64,000 nt of DNA from Actinomycetes bacterium (GTDB lineage Bacteria > Actinomycetota > Acidimicrobiia > Acidimicrobiales > Ilumatobacteraceae). Shown piece after piece: positions 16,781 through 25,369 of the stretch. The translations under genes and the position numbers were made by a program. Below the pieces are notes generated by a model. It worked only from the letters and a program-made list of their open reading frames with translations, was not told the DNA's origin and made no database searches. The number at the start of each line of letters is the position of its first letter. Position 1 is the stretch's first letter. The stretch spans positions 186,001-250,000 of the forward strand of contig JAIOPC010000002.1 in NCBI GenBank assembly GCA_021414085.1. Reading direction: 5' to 3'.

Positions 16781-17545
16781 ATGCTGCTCCCAATCGGAAT
16801 GTTTCTGGCGTTCGCCTTCATGATGGTCAGCAACATCATGGAAGGCGGCGACCCGATGGCGTTGTTCGCCATCCCATCGATCGTCCTCGTCTTTGGCGGC
16901 ACACTTGCCGCTTCCGCGACGGCCTTCACCTTCGGTGAAGTCATGCGGATGCCCAAGATGGCGATTAAGGGTTTTGCAAAGCCTGCTCAACTCGACGGAA
17001 CGATCTCCAAGCTCTGCGAGCTCGCCGAAGTCGCCCGCAAGGAAGGTGCACTCGCACTTGAAAGCAAGATCTCCGAAGTCGACGATCCGTTCCTGCAGCA
17101 CGGGTTGACGCTGCTGGTCGACGGCGCCGACGAACACCGCATCCAAGACGAAATGGATGCTGCGCTCGCCGCGACCACCGATCGCCATATGCGCAACATC
17201 TCGATCTGGACGAAGGCGGCTGGCTACGCACCGATCTTCGGCTTGATGGGTACCACGATGGGCCTGATCAGCATGCTCGGTCACCTCGATCAACCAGACG
17301 AGATCGGGCACAGCCTTGCGATCGCAATGACCGCGACGCTGTACGGCCTGGTGTCGTCGAACGTTCTGTTTACGCCCATCGCCGACAAGCTCACGCGGCT
17401 ACACGAAAGCGAAGTGCTCACCAAGGAGATGATGATCGACGGTGTGTGTTCCATCTTGCACGGCTTCTCCAGTCGAGCCATGACGGAACGCCTTGAGATC
17501 TGGTTGCTTCCTGCCGCTCGTGGCAAGTCGGAGAAGGCGGCATGA
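16781..17545 (+). CDS. motA: Flagellar motor stator protein MotA
   Basis: MotA (254 residues) is the stator ring subunit. Four membrane segments are visible: about 2-20 (LLPIGMFLAFAFMMVSNIM), 25-48 (ALFAIPSIVLVFGGTLAAS), 145-165 (APIFGLMGTTMGLISML) and 178-200 (AIAMTATLYGLVSSNVLF). The cytosolic loop has the charged helices that touch FliG. Its stop overlaps motB (ATGA). Confidence 0.94.
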   Translation: MLLPIGMFLAFAFMMVSNIMEGGDPMALFAIPSIVLVFGGTLAASATAFTFGEVMRMPKMAIKGFAKPAQLDGTISKLCELAEVARKEGALALESKISEVDDPFLQHGLTLLVDGADEHRIQDEMDAALAATTDRHMRNISIWTKAAGYAPIFGLMGTTMGLISMLGHLDQPDEIGHSLAIAMTATLYGLVSSNVLFTPIADKLTRLHESEVLTKEMMIDGVCSILHGFSSRAMTERLEIWLLPAARGKSEKAA

Positions 17546-18441
17546 GCCGTTCGCGCCGTCGCCGCGGTGGCGGCGGCCACGGCGGTGGTGGAGGTGGCGG
17601 TGGCGGCGGTCACGGTGGCGGCGACGCGCGCTGGCTAGTGACCTACGCCGACCTGCTGACGCTGCTGATGGTCTTGTTCCTCGTGCTGTGGGTGATCTCG
17701 ACCATCGACCTGGCGAAGTTTGAGCAGTTCAAGGACGGCCTCGGTGATTTCGGTAACCCGGCGGCGGCGGAAACGTCACCAGACGCTGCGCCGGGCGGGC
17801 CGTCGGAAATCGGCCTGGAAACCCAAGGCGGTCCTGCAACCTCGACCACCACGACAACAACAACGACCACGATTCCGGGCGCGCCGACCACCACCTCTCC
17901 CCCTGGCGACGGAGCAGGCACGACAGGCGAGGGTGCCGTTCTCGATGCCGCTCAATTGGAAGCCTTGCAAGGCGACCTGCAGGCGACAATCGAAGCGGCA
18001 GGTTTCGGCGACGTCGTGACAGTCGATCTGCAACAGCGCGGGCTGGTCATTTCGGTGAGAACCGACGATGTCTTGTTTGCTGCCGGAGCGGGATACCTGG
18101 AGCCAGCAGCGACGCGCATCGTCGATGTTGTAGCGGTGGAACTCGGGCTGATTGGCAACCCGATCATCGTTGAGGGCTACACCGACAAGCGTCCGCTCAA
18201 TGCCGGCAACTACGACAACTGGGACCTATCAGTCGACCGCGCTGTCTCGGTCGTAAAGATGTTGCGCGATCAGTACGGAATTGCTCCCTCACGATTGGCT
18301 GCGACGGGATACGGAGATCAACACCCGGTCGCGACCGGCGACGACGAAGCCTCGTACACGCGCAACCGGCGGGTACAGATTGTGATCGTGGCCGGGCCGC
18401 TCGCGGATGCCGAGCAACCGGCGGTAACCGTCGCCCCGTAA
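17542..18441 (+). CDS. motB: Flagellar motor stator protein MotB with Gly/His-rich N-terminus
   Basis: MotB (299 residues) is the ion-conducting, peptidoglycan-anchored stator subunit. The membrane helix contains the ion-binding Asp (D37 in TYADLLTLLMVLFLVLWVIS). An OmpA-like peptidoglycan-binding domain occupies about 165-285 (VEGYTDKRPLNAGNYDNWDL; RNRRVQIVI). Two oddities: the cytosolic N-terminus is Arg then a Gly-rich run with two His (residues 9-27), and the periplasmic linker contains a run of Thr plus Pro. Both are low-complexity and may be hypervariable. Confidence 0.94.
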   Translation: MSRSRRRRGGGGHGGGGGGGGGGHGGGDARWLVTYADLLTLLMVLFLVLWVISTIDLAKFEQFKDGLGDFGNPAAAETSPDAAPGGPSEIGLETQGGPATSTTTTTTTTTIPGAPTTTSPPGDGAGTTGEGAVLDAAQLEALQGDLQATIEAAGFGDVVTVDLQQRGLVISVRTDDVLFAAGAGYLEPAATRIVDVVAVELGLIGNPIIVEGYTDKRPLNAGNYDNWDLSVDRAVSVVKMLRDQYGIAPSRLAATGYGDQHPVATGDDEASYTRNRRVQIVIVAGPLADAEQPAVTVAP

Positions 18442-18486
18442 CGCGGCAAGCGCCTTTCGGCGAGATCGGGGCCGGTCACGGGGTCC

Positions 18487-18498
18487 AGCCCACACGAT
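18487..18498 (+). promoter_or_regulatory. Recurrent AGCCCACACGAT motif upstream of fliM
   Basis: Lies 7 bases before the fliM ATG in the 63-bp motB-fliM gap. The first 11 of 12 bases equal the motif upstream of fliS at 6395. No clear Shine-Dalgarno precedes fliM, so the motif could have a translational or transcriptional role. Confidence 0.25.
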
Positions 18499-18504
18499 CT
18501 CGGC

Positions 18505-19572
18505 ATGGTCGCGATTCACGAGCAGCATCGGCAGTGGGAAGAGTTTGATCTTGGTCGCCCGAAAAAGCTGACCCGAGAAGAACTACGTCCGCTTGATGGT
18601 TTCCATGAAGCGTTCGCCGGCCAACTGAGTAGCGGCATCGGTCGCGTCGCTCGATCGGTCGCCACCGTCGAACTGGCGTGCACAGCGCAGCTGACGTGGG
18701 AGGAATACCTCCGCACGCTCCCGGCCGTCACCGCACTCATCACCGTGACTGCGCCGCCACTTCCTGGCCAACTTCTGATCGAGATGGACACCCCATTGTC
18801 GTTGGCTCTCGCCAGCCGTCTGCTGGGTGGCCGCGGAACTGTTGAGCCGCCGCGTCGACCAAGCGACATGGAAGTGCCCGCGCTGCGACGTATCTCAGCC
18901 GTCGTCGTCGACGCACTCGACAAGACGCTCAACCAAGCGCTCGGTGCCAACGCAACGATGGAATCGCTGGTGCTCGGCCCGCATCTGCTGGCCACCGCTG
19001 CGCCGTCGCAAATGGCACTTGTGCTCACCTACTCGCTATCAGTGCCGCCGCTGGGCATCAACGGCGACGTAAACGTCGTGATGTCATTGACGACGGTGTC
19101 ACCGATGCTCGACAAACTGCAGTCGCAAGTCGCTGAGCAACGCGGGCCCGATCTCGATCCGTGGGCGATGAACAGCGTTGCCCAGCAGGTGCCGCTTGAA
19201 TTGCAGGCCACTCTCAAGCCAACGCGGATGTTGGCAAGCAGCGTCGCTGCGTTGGTGCCAGGCGATGTCATCGTGCTCGATCATCGTGCCGGAGAATCGG
19301 CGACCGTGAGCGTCGGTTCCGTTGAGGTTCTGCGCGGGCACCTTGGTCGTCGCGGCGCGAGGCTCGCTATTGCGGTGTCGACCCACGCGTTTGACACGCC
19401 AGCTGCCCCACGGCAGCTGCAGGGTCCGACCGGGCCTGCCGGGCCACACGCGGCCTTCGGCCCACATGGATACTCCCAGGTGGCACACGAGGTAGCCACC
19501 GCCGATTCCGAGAGGCAGCACGATGCTCGAGACGCCCACGCCAGCGCCAGCTCAATTCACAGCGTTCGGTGA
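18505..19572 (+). CDS. fliM: Flagellar switch protein FliM
   Basis: FliM (355 residues) forms the C-ring wall and binds CheY-P. The middle CheC-like domain is recognisable (LDGFHEAFAGQLSSGIGRVA; LIEMDTPLSLALASRLLGG). The C-terminal SpoA domain follows (VPLELQATLKPTRMLASSVA; LVPGDVIVLDHRAGESATV). The C-terminal tail is Gly/Pro/His-rich. It overlaps fliN by 50 bases, an unusually long overlap for the cluster. Confidence 0.92.
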   Translation: MVAIHEQHRQWEEFDLGRPKKLTREELRPLDGFHEAFAGQLSSGIGRVARSVATVELACTAQLTWEEYLRTLPAVTALITVTAPPLPGQLLIEMDTPLSLALASRLLGGRGTVEPPRRPSDMEVPALRRISAVVVDALDKTLNQALGANATMESLVLGPHLLATAAPSQMALVLTYSLSVPPLGINGDVNVVMSLTTVSPMLDKLQSQVAEQRGPDLDPWAMNSVAQQVPLELQATLKPTRMLASSVAALVPGDVIVLDHRAGESATVSVGSVEVLRGHLGRRGARLAIAVSTHAFDTPAAPRQLQGPTGPAGPHAAFGPHGYSQVAHEVATADSERQHDARDAHASASSIHSVR

Positions 19573-19834
19573 CGGCACACCGCCGGCACCGACGGCGAGC
19601 CTCGACGTAATCGCCGGCGTCCAGCTGGAGATCGTGGTTGCGCTCGGCCGTACGCGCATGACGGTGCAACAACTTCTGCAACTGCGCACTGGTTCGGTCA
19701 TTGAGATCGGCCAGGCCGGTGGCCTCGTCGAGGTGCAAGCAAACGGATCGCTCGTCGCGAGCGGCGAGATCGTGGTCGTCGGTGACGACCTCGGCGTGCG
19801 TATCGTCGACATTCCACAGCTGCGACCGTCATGA
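19523..19834 (+). CDS. fliN: Flagellar switch protein FliN
   Basis: FliN (103 residues) forms the base of the C-ring. It consists of a short Pro/Ala-rich arm and one SpoA domain (LEIVVALGRTRMTVQQLLQL; GSVIEIGQAGG; VASGEIVVVGDDLGVRIVDI). AGAGG lies about 8 bases upstream of the ATG. The start lies within fliM and the stop overlaps fliO in ATGA. Confidence 0.94.
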   Translation: MLETPTPAPAQFTAFGDGTPPAPTASLDVIAGVQLEIVVALGRTRMTVQQLLQLRTGSVIEIGQAGGLVEVQANGSLVASGEIVVVGDDLGVRIVDIPQLRPS

Positions 19835-20295
19835 CCCGATTTGTCATCGTGACGCTGCTGTTGGCAGCGATCGCTGTGGTGCTGCGTCTGCGGGGCCGCG
19901 GCTCGAGCTCAACGCGCTCACTCAAGATCACTGCCCGCGCTGTCGTTGGGCGCGGGACATCGTTGGTGGTGGTTGAGGTAGGCGGCCGTCGGCTGCTGGT
20001 CGGAGCTGCACAGAACCAGATGAACCTGCTCGCCGAGCTGGGCGAAGACACTTCCGATGACGATGTCGCGGTCCAGTCACGCGACAACGAGTCGGCGACA
20101 ACCACCAGCGAGTGGCCTGTCGGTCGCCCTCCGGCACCCCGCGCGCGGTTGAACTCGATGTCGCTGGAATCCGACCGCAGTGACACCCAGTCGTGGATCG
20201 AGCGCATCCGGTCGATGACGGTGCGCACCGCCGACCCTGAACTGCGCGGAGCGCGCAACAGGACGAGGCGAGCCGCGACAGGTGGTTTGCGGTGA
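19831..20295 (+). CDS. fliO: FliO-like flagellar export protein
   Basis: FliO assists FliP assembly. This protein (154 residues) has one N-terminal membrane helix (FVIVTLLLAAIAVVLRLRG) and a small cytosolic beta domain (LKITARAVVGRGTSLVVVEV, then GGRRLLVGAAQNQMNLLAEL), matching the FliO layout. The rest is charged and variable. Its position directly before fliP supports the call. Confidence 0.85.
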   Translation: MTRFVIVTLLLAAIAVVLRLRGRGSSSTRSLKITARAVVGRGTSLVVVEVGGRRLLVGAAQNQMNLLAELGEDTSDDDVAVQSRDNESATTTSEWPVGRPPAPRARLNSMSLESDRSDTQSWIERIRSMTVRTADPELRGARNRTRRAATGGLR

Positions 20296-21146
20296 GCAAG
20301 GTCTGCAAGGTCGCAGTTTTCGTGGCACTGGGCGCGATGGGCTTGCTGCTGCAGCCAACGAACGCCCACGCGAGCTCGACGCCGCCAACGCAGCCGACCC
20401 TTCCAACACCCGACACAACGCCAGCGCCGGTGGATCAGATCACTCCCCCGGATCGAATCGAAACACCAACCGTCGACGATCAATCAGGCAATGACTCGCT
20501 GGAGATCAACGCGCCAGGAGGCACCAGTAACGCAGTGCTGCTGGTGTTGCTGGTCACGGTCGCCGGCATCTTGCCGGGGCTGTTGTTGCTGACGACTACG
20601 TTCCCGCGGTTTCTCATCGTGCTCGGCCTCGCTCGCCAAGGGTTGGGCTTGAACACCACGCCGCCCAACCAGGTGCTGTCGGGCTTGGCCGCATTTCTCA
20701 CGCTGTTCGTCATGGCACCGACGTTCTCGAAGATCAACGACACGGCCATTCAGCCGGCGATGAAGGGCGAGATCACTCAGGGCGAAGCCGTCAAGCAGGC
20801 ATGGGAGCCGATGAGTGAGTTCATGCTCAAGCACACACGCGACTCCGACTTGGCGATGTTGTACGACCTCACCGATACCAAGCGCCCCGCGAACCCATCC
20901 GATGTCACACCGCGGTTCCTCATTCCGGCGTTCATCCTCTCGGAACTGCGCGCAGCCTTCATCATCGGTTTTCTCATTTGGGTCCCGTTCCTTCTGATCG
21001 ACCTGATTGTGTCGACCGTTCTCGCTTCGCTGGGGATGTTGATGATGCCGCCTGTGGTGGTGTCGCTCCCGGTGAAGCTTGCCTTGTTCGTACTCGTCGA
21101 CGGGTGGGCTTTGCTCGCCGGATCACTACTGAAATCGGTGGCGTAA
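20292..21146 (+). CDS. fliP: Flagellar export gate protein FliP
   Basis: FliP (284 residues) forms the export gate with FliQ and FliR. A cleavable-type signal sequence (VAVFVALGAMGLLLQPTNAHA) is followed by a variable Pro/Thr-rich region. The core is highly conserved: TTTFPRFLIVLGLARQGLGL, NQVLSGLAAFLTLFVMAPTF, AFIIGFLIWVPFLLIDLIVS and SLGMLMMPPVVVSLPVKLAL ending FVLVDGW. GTG start overlapping the fliO stop. Confidence 0.96.
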   Translation: MSKVCKVAVFVALGAMGLLLQPTNAHASSTPPTQPTLPTPDTTPAPVDQITPPDRIETPTVDDQSGNDSLEINAPGGTSNAVLLVLLVTVAGILPGLLLLTTTFPRFLIVLGLARQGLGLNTTPPNQVLSGLAAFLTLFVMAPTFSKINDTAIQPAMKGEITQGEAVKQAWEPMSEFMLKHTRDSDLAMLYDLTDTKRPANPSDVTPRFLIPAFILSELRAAFIIGFLIWVPFLLIDLIVSTVLASLGMLMMPPVVVSLPVKLALFVLVDGWALLAGSLLKSVA

Positions 21147-21149
21147 CCG

Positions 21150-21416
21150 ATGAACGACTCAGACATCGTCCACGTATTGCGCATGATGAGCGACACCGGC
21201 TTGCGCGTCGCAGGCCCGGTGCTGCTCGTGGTGTTAGTAGTCGGCACCACTGTGAGCCTGCTGCAAACGATCACGCAGATTCAAGAACAGGCCGTGGTCT
21301 ACGTGTTGAAGTTCTGCTCGGTGGGCGTACTGCTGCTGTTCACGGGACCGTGGATGCTGCACGAACTGTCGTCATTTGTGCGAGTGCTCTGGGCTCGAAT
21401 CCCCGACGTGAGGTAG
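21150..21416 (+). CDS. fliQ: Flagellar export gate protein FliQ
   Basis: FliQ (88 residues) has two membrane helices (about 15-38 and 50-75) with the family pattern (VGTTVSLLQTITQIQEQAVV). It lies 3 bases after fliP and 4 before fliR. Confidence 0.95.
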   Translation: MNDSDIVHVLRMMSDTGLRVAGPVLLVVLVVGTTVSLLQTITQIQEQAVVYVLKFCSVGVLLLFTGPWMLHELSSFVRVLWARIPDVR

Positions 21417-21420
21417 CACG

Positions 21421-22179
21421 TTGCAACTCGACTTCTCCATCAGTTGGGCCATCGGGCTCGCACTTGCGGTCACCCGCGCGGCAGCAATGGTCGCACTGTG
21501 CGGCTTCGTGCCCCGCAGCATTCCCGGCGCAGGCAGGAATGCGCTCGCGATCGCGCTCGGCGTGCTGATCGCACAACCGGTGTCGTCGCCTGATATCTCG
21601 ACAGCGGACTTGGCGGTCGCCGGGTTCACGAACGTGTTCCTCGGCGCCGTGATGGGTTGGTTTCTGGGCCTGGCAGTTTCGTCATTCCACACCGCGGGAA
21701 CCGTCATCGACCTCACCAGCGGAATCAGCCTTGGTTCGGTGCTCGACCCAGACACGGGAACAACCCCGGGACCGTTCAACCGCTTTTACACGTTGGCGGC
21801 ACAGACGCTGATCATTGCCGGCGGCGGACTGCTGATCATGGCGCAGTTGCTGTGGTTCTCCACCAAGGCTGTTGCGCTCGATGGCCAACTTGGTGGTCTG
21901 GGCGTGCTCGGTGCCGTCGCGACCGAACGAGTGAACTCCGTCTTTCGCCACGGAGTCGAGTTCGCACTGCCGATAGCGGCCGTGCTGTTTGTCGCGGAAC
22001 TGACCTTCGGTCTCCTCAGTCGACTCGCGCCGCAGATCAACATGTTCCTCATCGCGCTACCGGTCAAGGCGCTGATGACGTTGTCGATGGTGGGCACAGC
22101 CGCCGTGCTGTTTCCCCGCTTCGCCGACCAGTCCGTCAACTCCGGGGTGGACGTGACGATGCGATTGCTCGGCGGGTGA
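21421..22179 (+). CDS. fliR: Flagellar export gate protein FliR
   Basis: FliR (252 residues) is a multi-pass membrane protein with several hydrophobic segments (RAAAMVALCGFVPRSIPGAG; NALAIALGVLIAQP; FTNVFLGAVMGWFLGLAVSS; LPIAAVLFVAELTFGLLSRL). QINMFLIALPVKALMTLSMV is the typical C-terminal FliR motif. The TTG start is 4 bases after the fliQ stop. Confidence 0.94.
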   Translation: MQLDFSISWAIGLALAVTRAAAMVALCGFVPRSIPGAGRNALAIALGVLIAQPVSSPDISTADLAVAGFTNVFLGAVMGWFLGLAVSSFHTAGTVIDLTSGISLGSVLDPDTGTTPGPFNRFYTLAAQTLIIAGGGLLIMAQLLWFSTKAVALDGQLGGLGVLGAVATERVNSVFRHGVEFALPIAAVLFVAELTFGLLSRLAPQINMFLIALPVKALMTLSMVGTAAVLFPRFADQSVNSGVDVTMRLLGG

Positions 22180-22180
22180 G

Positions 22181-23287
22181 ATGAGCAAGCGCGACGGGAA
22201 GACAGAAAAGCCAACACAACGTCGCCGCAAAGAGGCGCGACGCGAAGGCAACCTGCCGCGCTCGCAAGAGACGAACTCGATGATCGCCATTGCCGCGGCG
22301 CTGGTGACGCTCGGCATCATGGCCCCGAAGGCGCTCGCTGTCTCGGGGCGCATCATGCGCCAATGGTTCAGCACGGCTGATCCGATGGTCGGGCTGCGCA
22401 AGGAGCCGCTGATCAAGAGCGTGCTCGAACTCGGCGCCGCCTGGTGCCCGCCAGCGTTAGCGGCGGCCATCGCCGGAACCGTCGTTTCTCTCGGACAGGG
22501 CGGGATTGTGTTGATGCCCAAGACGGCGCGCCCTTCGTTCAAGAACATCTCATGGAAGAAGGGCCTCGGCCAGCTCAGCCCGCGGCAGGCCGGCTATGCG
22601 TTGCTGCGCAACGTGTTGAAGTTCGTCGCGGTTGGCGCCGCCTTGATCGCGCCGGTCACCAAGTTGTGGCATCAGCTGCCGAGAAGTGCCGATCTACGCG
22701 CCGCGGCCGGCCTCACCGGTAGTGCGATGAAGTCGGTGACCAGCAGAGTGCTGTTCGGCGCGTTACTCATCGCAGTCATCGACCAGATAGTGACGCGTCG
22801 CCGGTGGCGCAACGGCATGATGATGTCGCGCCAGCAGATCATCGACGAGTCACGAATGCAAGAAGGCGACCCACATGCCAAGGCGCAGCGCAAGCGACGC
22901 GGCATGGAGCTGCGTCGGCGACGGTCGCTCGGCGATGTCGCCACCGCCGACGTCGTGGTGACCAACCCGACCCACTTCGCGGTCGCCCTCGCTTACGCCG
23001 AACGTTCTGCTGCCCCACGTGTCGTGTGCAAGGGCACGGATCGCATGGCGCGTCGGATCCGCCGCGATGCGTCCCGACACGGCGTACCCATCATCGAGAA
23101 CCGGCCGCTTGCACGGGCCCTGTACCGCCAAGTGCCCCTCGGCGGTTACGTGCCCGAGCGCTTCTTCGACGATGTCGTGAAGGTCTTGGTGGCCGCCTAT
23201 TGGCGTCGTGGACGAGTGCCAGGCCACGTGGCCAGTTCGCCCGGCAAGGTTGCTAGTCAAGGATCACTGACCGGAGCACGCGCATGA
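22181..23287 (+). CDS. flhB: Flagellar export switch protein FlhB
   Basis: FlhB (368 residues) controls substrate switching from hook to filament. The N-terminus is basic (KTEKPTQRRRKEARREGNLP), followed by four membrane helices. The cytosolic autocleavage motif NPTH is intact (VVVTNPTHFAVALAY). Downstream, PIIENRPLARALYRQVPLGG matches the family. Position fliR-flhB-flhA is canonical, with ATGA overlap to flhA. Confidence 0.96.
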   Translation: MSKRDGKTEKPTQRRRKEARREGNLPRSQETNSMIAIAAALVTLGIMAPKALAVSGRIMRQWFSTADPMVGLRKEPLIKSVLELGAAWCPPALAAAIAGTVVSLGQGGIVLMPKTARPSFKNISWKKGLGQLSPRQAGYALLRNVLKFVAVGAALIAPVTKLWHQLPRSADLRAAAGLTGSAMKSVTSRVLFGALLIAVIDQIVTRRRWRNGMMMSRQQIIDESRMQEGDPHAKAQRKRRGMELRRRRSLGDVATADVVVTNPTHFAVALAYAERSAAPRVVCKGTDRMARRIRRDASRHGVPIIENRPLARALYRQVPLGGYVPERFFDDVVKVLVAAYWRRGRVPGHVASSPGKVASQGSLTGARA

Positions 23288-25308
23288 CAACCCGAACTCG
23301 CCTGGCATTGCCAATGGTCATCGTTGCGCTGGTGCTGTGCCTGGTCGTACCGGTGCCGGTCGCGCTGCTCGACTTGCTCATCTCAGCGAACATCGTCGTC
23401 GGCATTGTGACGCTGGCCTCCGTGCTCAACGTTTCGGACCCAGTTGAGTTCTCGGCCTATCCGTCGCTGTTGCTGATCACCACCACCGCGCGCATCGCGC
23501 TCACGGTCTCCACCACCAGGGCAATCCTGTTGCACGCCAACGCGGGCGAGGTGGTGCACACTTTCGGCACTGTCGTGGTTGGCAGCAACGTGCTCGTCGG
23601 GCTGATCATCTTTCTGGTGCTCACCGTCGTCAACCTGGTCGTCATTACCAAAGGTTCTGAGCGCGCCGCTGAGGTAGCCGCCCGGTTCAGCCTCGACGCC
23701 ATGCCAGGTAAGCAAATGGCAGTCGACGCAGACCTCGCGGCCGGGCTACTTGATGAGGACGGCGCGCGCGCCGCCCGTCGGCGAATCGCCCGCGAGAGCG
23801 ACTTCTACGGAGCGATGGATGGCGCCGTGAAGTTCGTCAAGGGCGACGCGATCGCAAGCCTGATCGTGGTGTTCGTCAACCTGATTGGCGGCATCGCCAT
23901 TGGCGTGCTCATCAAGGGCATGGACATCGGCCAGGCAGTGTCCACCTATTCGTTGCTGACCGTCGGCGACGGTCTTGTCGCGCAGATTCCGGCGCTGCTC
24001 TATGCGTTGGCTACCGGCATGCTCGTCAACCGCGTGAAGGGCGACAACGGAAACCTCGGCCACGAGATCGTGCAGCAGCTTTCAGCACACCCGGTGACCT
24101 TGCGCACTGCTGCCGGCGGCGCGCTGATCATGGGCCTGATTCCTGGCATGCCGAAGTTGCCGTTCATCGGCATGGCTGTCGGACTTTGGATAGTCGGTGG
24201 TCGCACGACCACCGAAGAGTCGACGACGGTTGGCCAGCCCGACCTCGCAGTTACCACCAACCCAGACGACCCGGAGGTTCTGATGTCCCACATGCGTGCC
24301 CCGGCTCTCGAGCTCCGTCTGGCCTACGACCTTGTCGACCTCGTCAGCGGCGGCGATCTGCTGGCGAGAATGGGCGAACTGCGCCGACAGCTGGTCACCG
24401 AGCTTGGTTTCGTGCTGCCGCCGGTGACGACGACAGACGACGTCACGCTTCCTTCTGGCGAGTACAGGATCGCGTTGTACGGCGTCGATGTCGGCAACGG
24501 TCGCGCGCCGCGCGAATCGGTGCTCGCACTCCCCGATCCGACGACCGGCGACGACCTCAGCCTCGCCGGCGTTGGCGAGCGCGTCGTGGAACCAGTATTC
24601 GGCCTCATCGGCTACTGGGTCCCCGAGCGCGCGCGGGCAGTCGCCGCCGCGACAGGCGCGACCATCGTGCCGCGCAGCGCGGCCGTCGTCACCCACCTTG
24701 CCGAGGTTGCTCGCCGCTACTCGCCGGAGCTCCTCACGCGTCAGCAGGTCGCCGACCTCGTCGACATGTTGCGCACCGATCAGCCATTGCTGGCTGCCGA
24801 AATAAGCAACGACCGTGTGCCAATGACGTTGTTGCATCAAGTGATGCGCTCGCTGTTGGCCGAGCGCGTGTCGGTGCGTGACCTCGCTCGCATCGTCGAC
24901 ACCCTCGCAGCTTCGGTTGGCCACGCGCACGGCGTCGAGGCCTTGGCCGACGAATGCCGCGCAGTTCTTGGCGCCCAGATCACGGCGCAGTTGGCACCGA
25001 ATCAACGCGTCGCATCGATCTTCTTGGTTCCGGAGCTGGAAGGCCGTTTGATCTCAGCCTTGCGAGAAGTGGACGGGGTCTCGCATCTCGCCATCGAACC
25101 GGAGACACTCGATGCGGTTCGCGAGAGCGTGCGTTCGGCGTGGGAGCGGCTTGCCGGCGGAGATCCTGTGGTGCTCACCTGCGCACCCAACCTGCGTCGC
25201 CCGCTCTCACGGATTCTGCACTCGGCAGGTATCGAGTTGCCCACGCTGGCTTATCGCGAACTGCCCCGCCATCTGACGATCGATGTCAGCGAGATCGTTG
25301 GCGTTTAG
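23284..25308 (+). CDS. flhA: Flagellar export gate protein FlhA
   Basis: FlhA (674 residues) is the major export gate and substrate docking protein. The N-terminal half contains membrane helices and the conserved FHIPEP-type region (AYPSLLLITTTARIALTVST; RFSLDAMPGKQMAVDADLAA; GAMDGAVKFVKGDAIASLIV). The C-terminal half is the cytosolic FlhA_C domain. The start ATG overlaps flhB. Confidence 0.97.
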   Translation: MTTRTRLALPMVIVALVLCLVVPVPVALLDLLISANIVVGIVTLASVLNVSDPVEFSAYPSLLLITTTARIALTVSTTRAILLHANAGEVVHTFGTVVVGSNVLVGLIIFLVLTVVNLVVITKGSERAAEVAARFSLDAMPGKQMAVDADLAAGLLDEDGARAARRRIARESDFYGAMDGAVKFVKGDAIASLIVVFVNLIGGIAIGVLIKGMDIGQAVSTYSLLTVGDGLVAQIPALLYALATGMLVNRVKGDNGNLGHEIVQQLSAHPVTLRTAAGGALIMGLIPGMPKLPFIGMAVGLWIVGGRTTTEESTTVGQPDLAVTTNPDDPEVLMSHMRAPALELRLAYDLVDLVSGGDLLARMGELRRQLVTELGFVLPPVTTTDDVTLPSGEYRIALYGVDVGNGRAPRESVLALPDPTTGDDLSLAGVGERVVEPVFGLIGYWVPERARAVAAATGATIVPRSAAVVTHLAEVARRYSPELLTRQQVADLVDMLRTDQPLLAAEISNDRVPMTLLHQVMRSLLAERVSVRDLARIVDTLAASVGHAHGVEALADECRAVLGAQITAQLAPNQRVASIFLVPELEGRLISALREVDGVSHLAIEPETLDAVRESVRSAWERLAGGDPVVLTCAPNLRRPLSRILHSAGIELPTLAYRELPRHLTIDVSEIVGV

Positions 25309-25369
25309 CCAACTGCGCCGGGCCATTTGCCTGAGTCAGCACACACAGTCAACCTCGGAGGCGCACACC

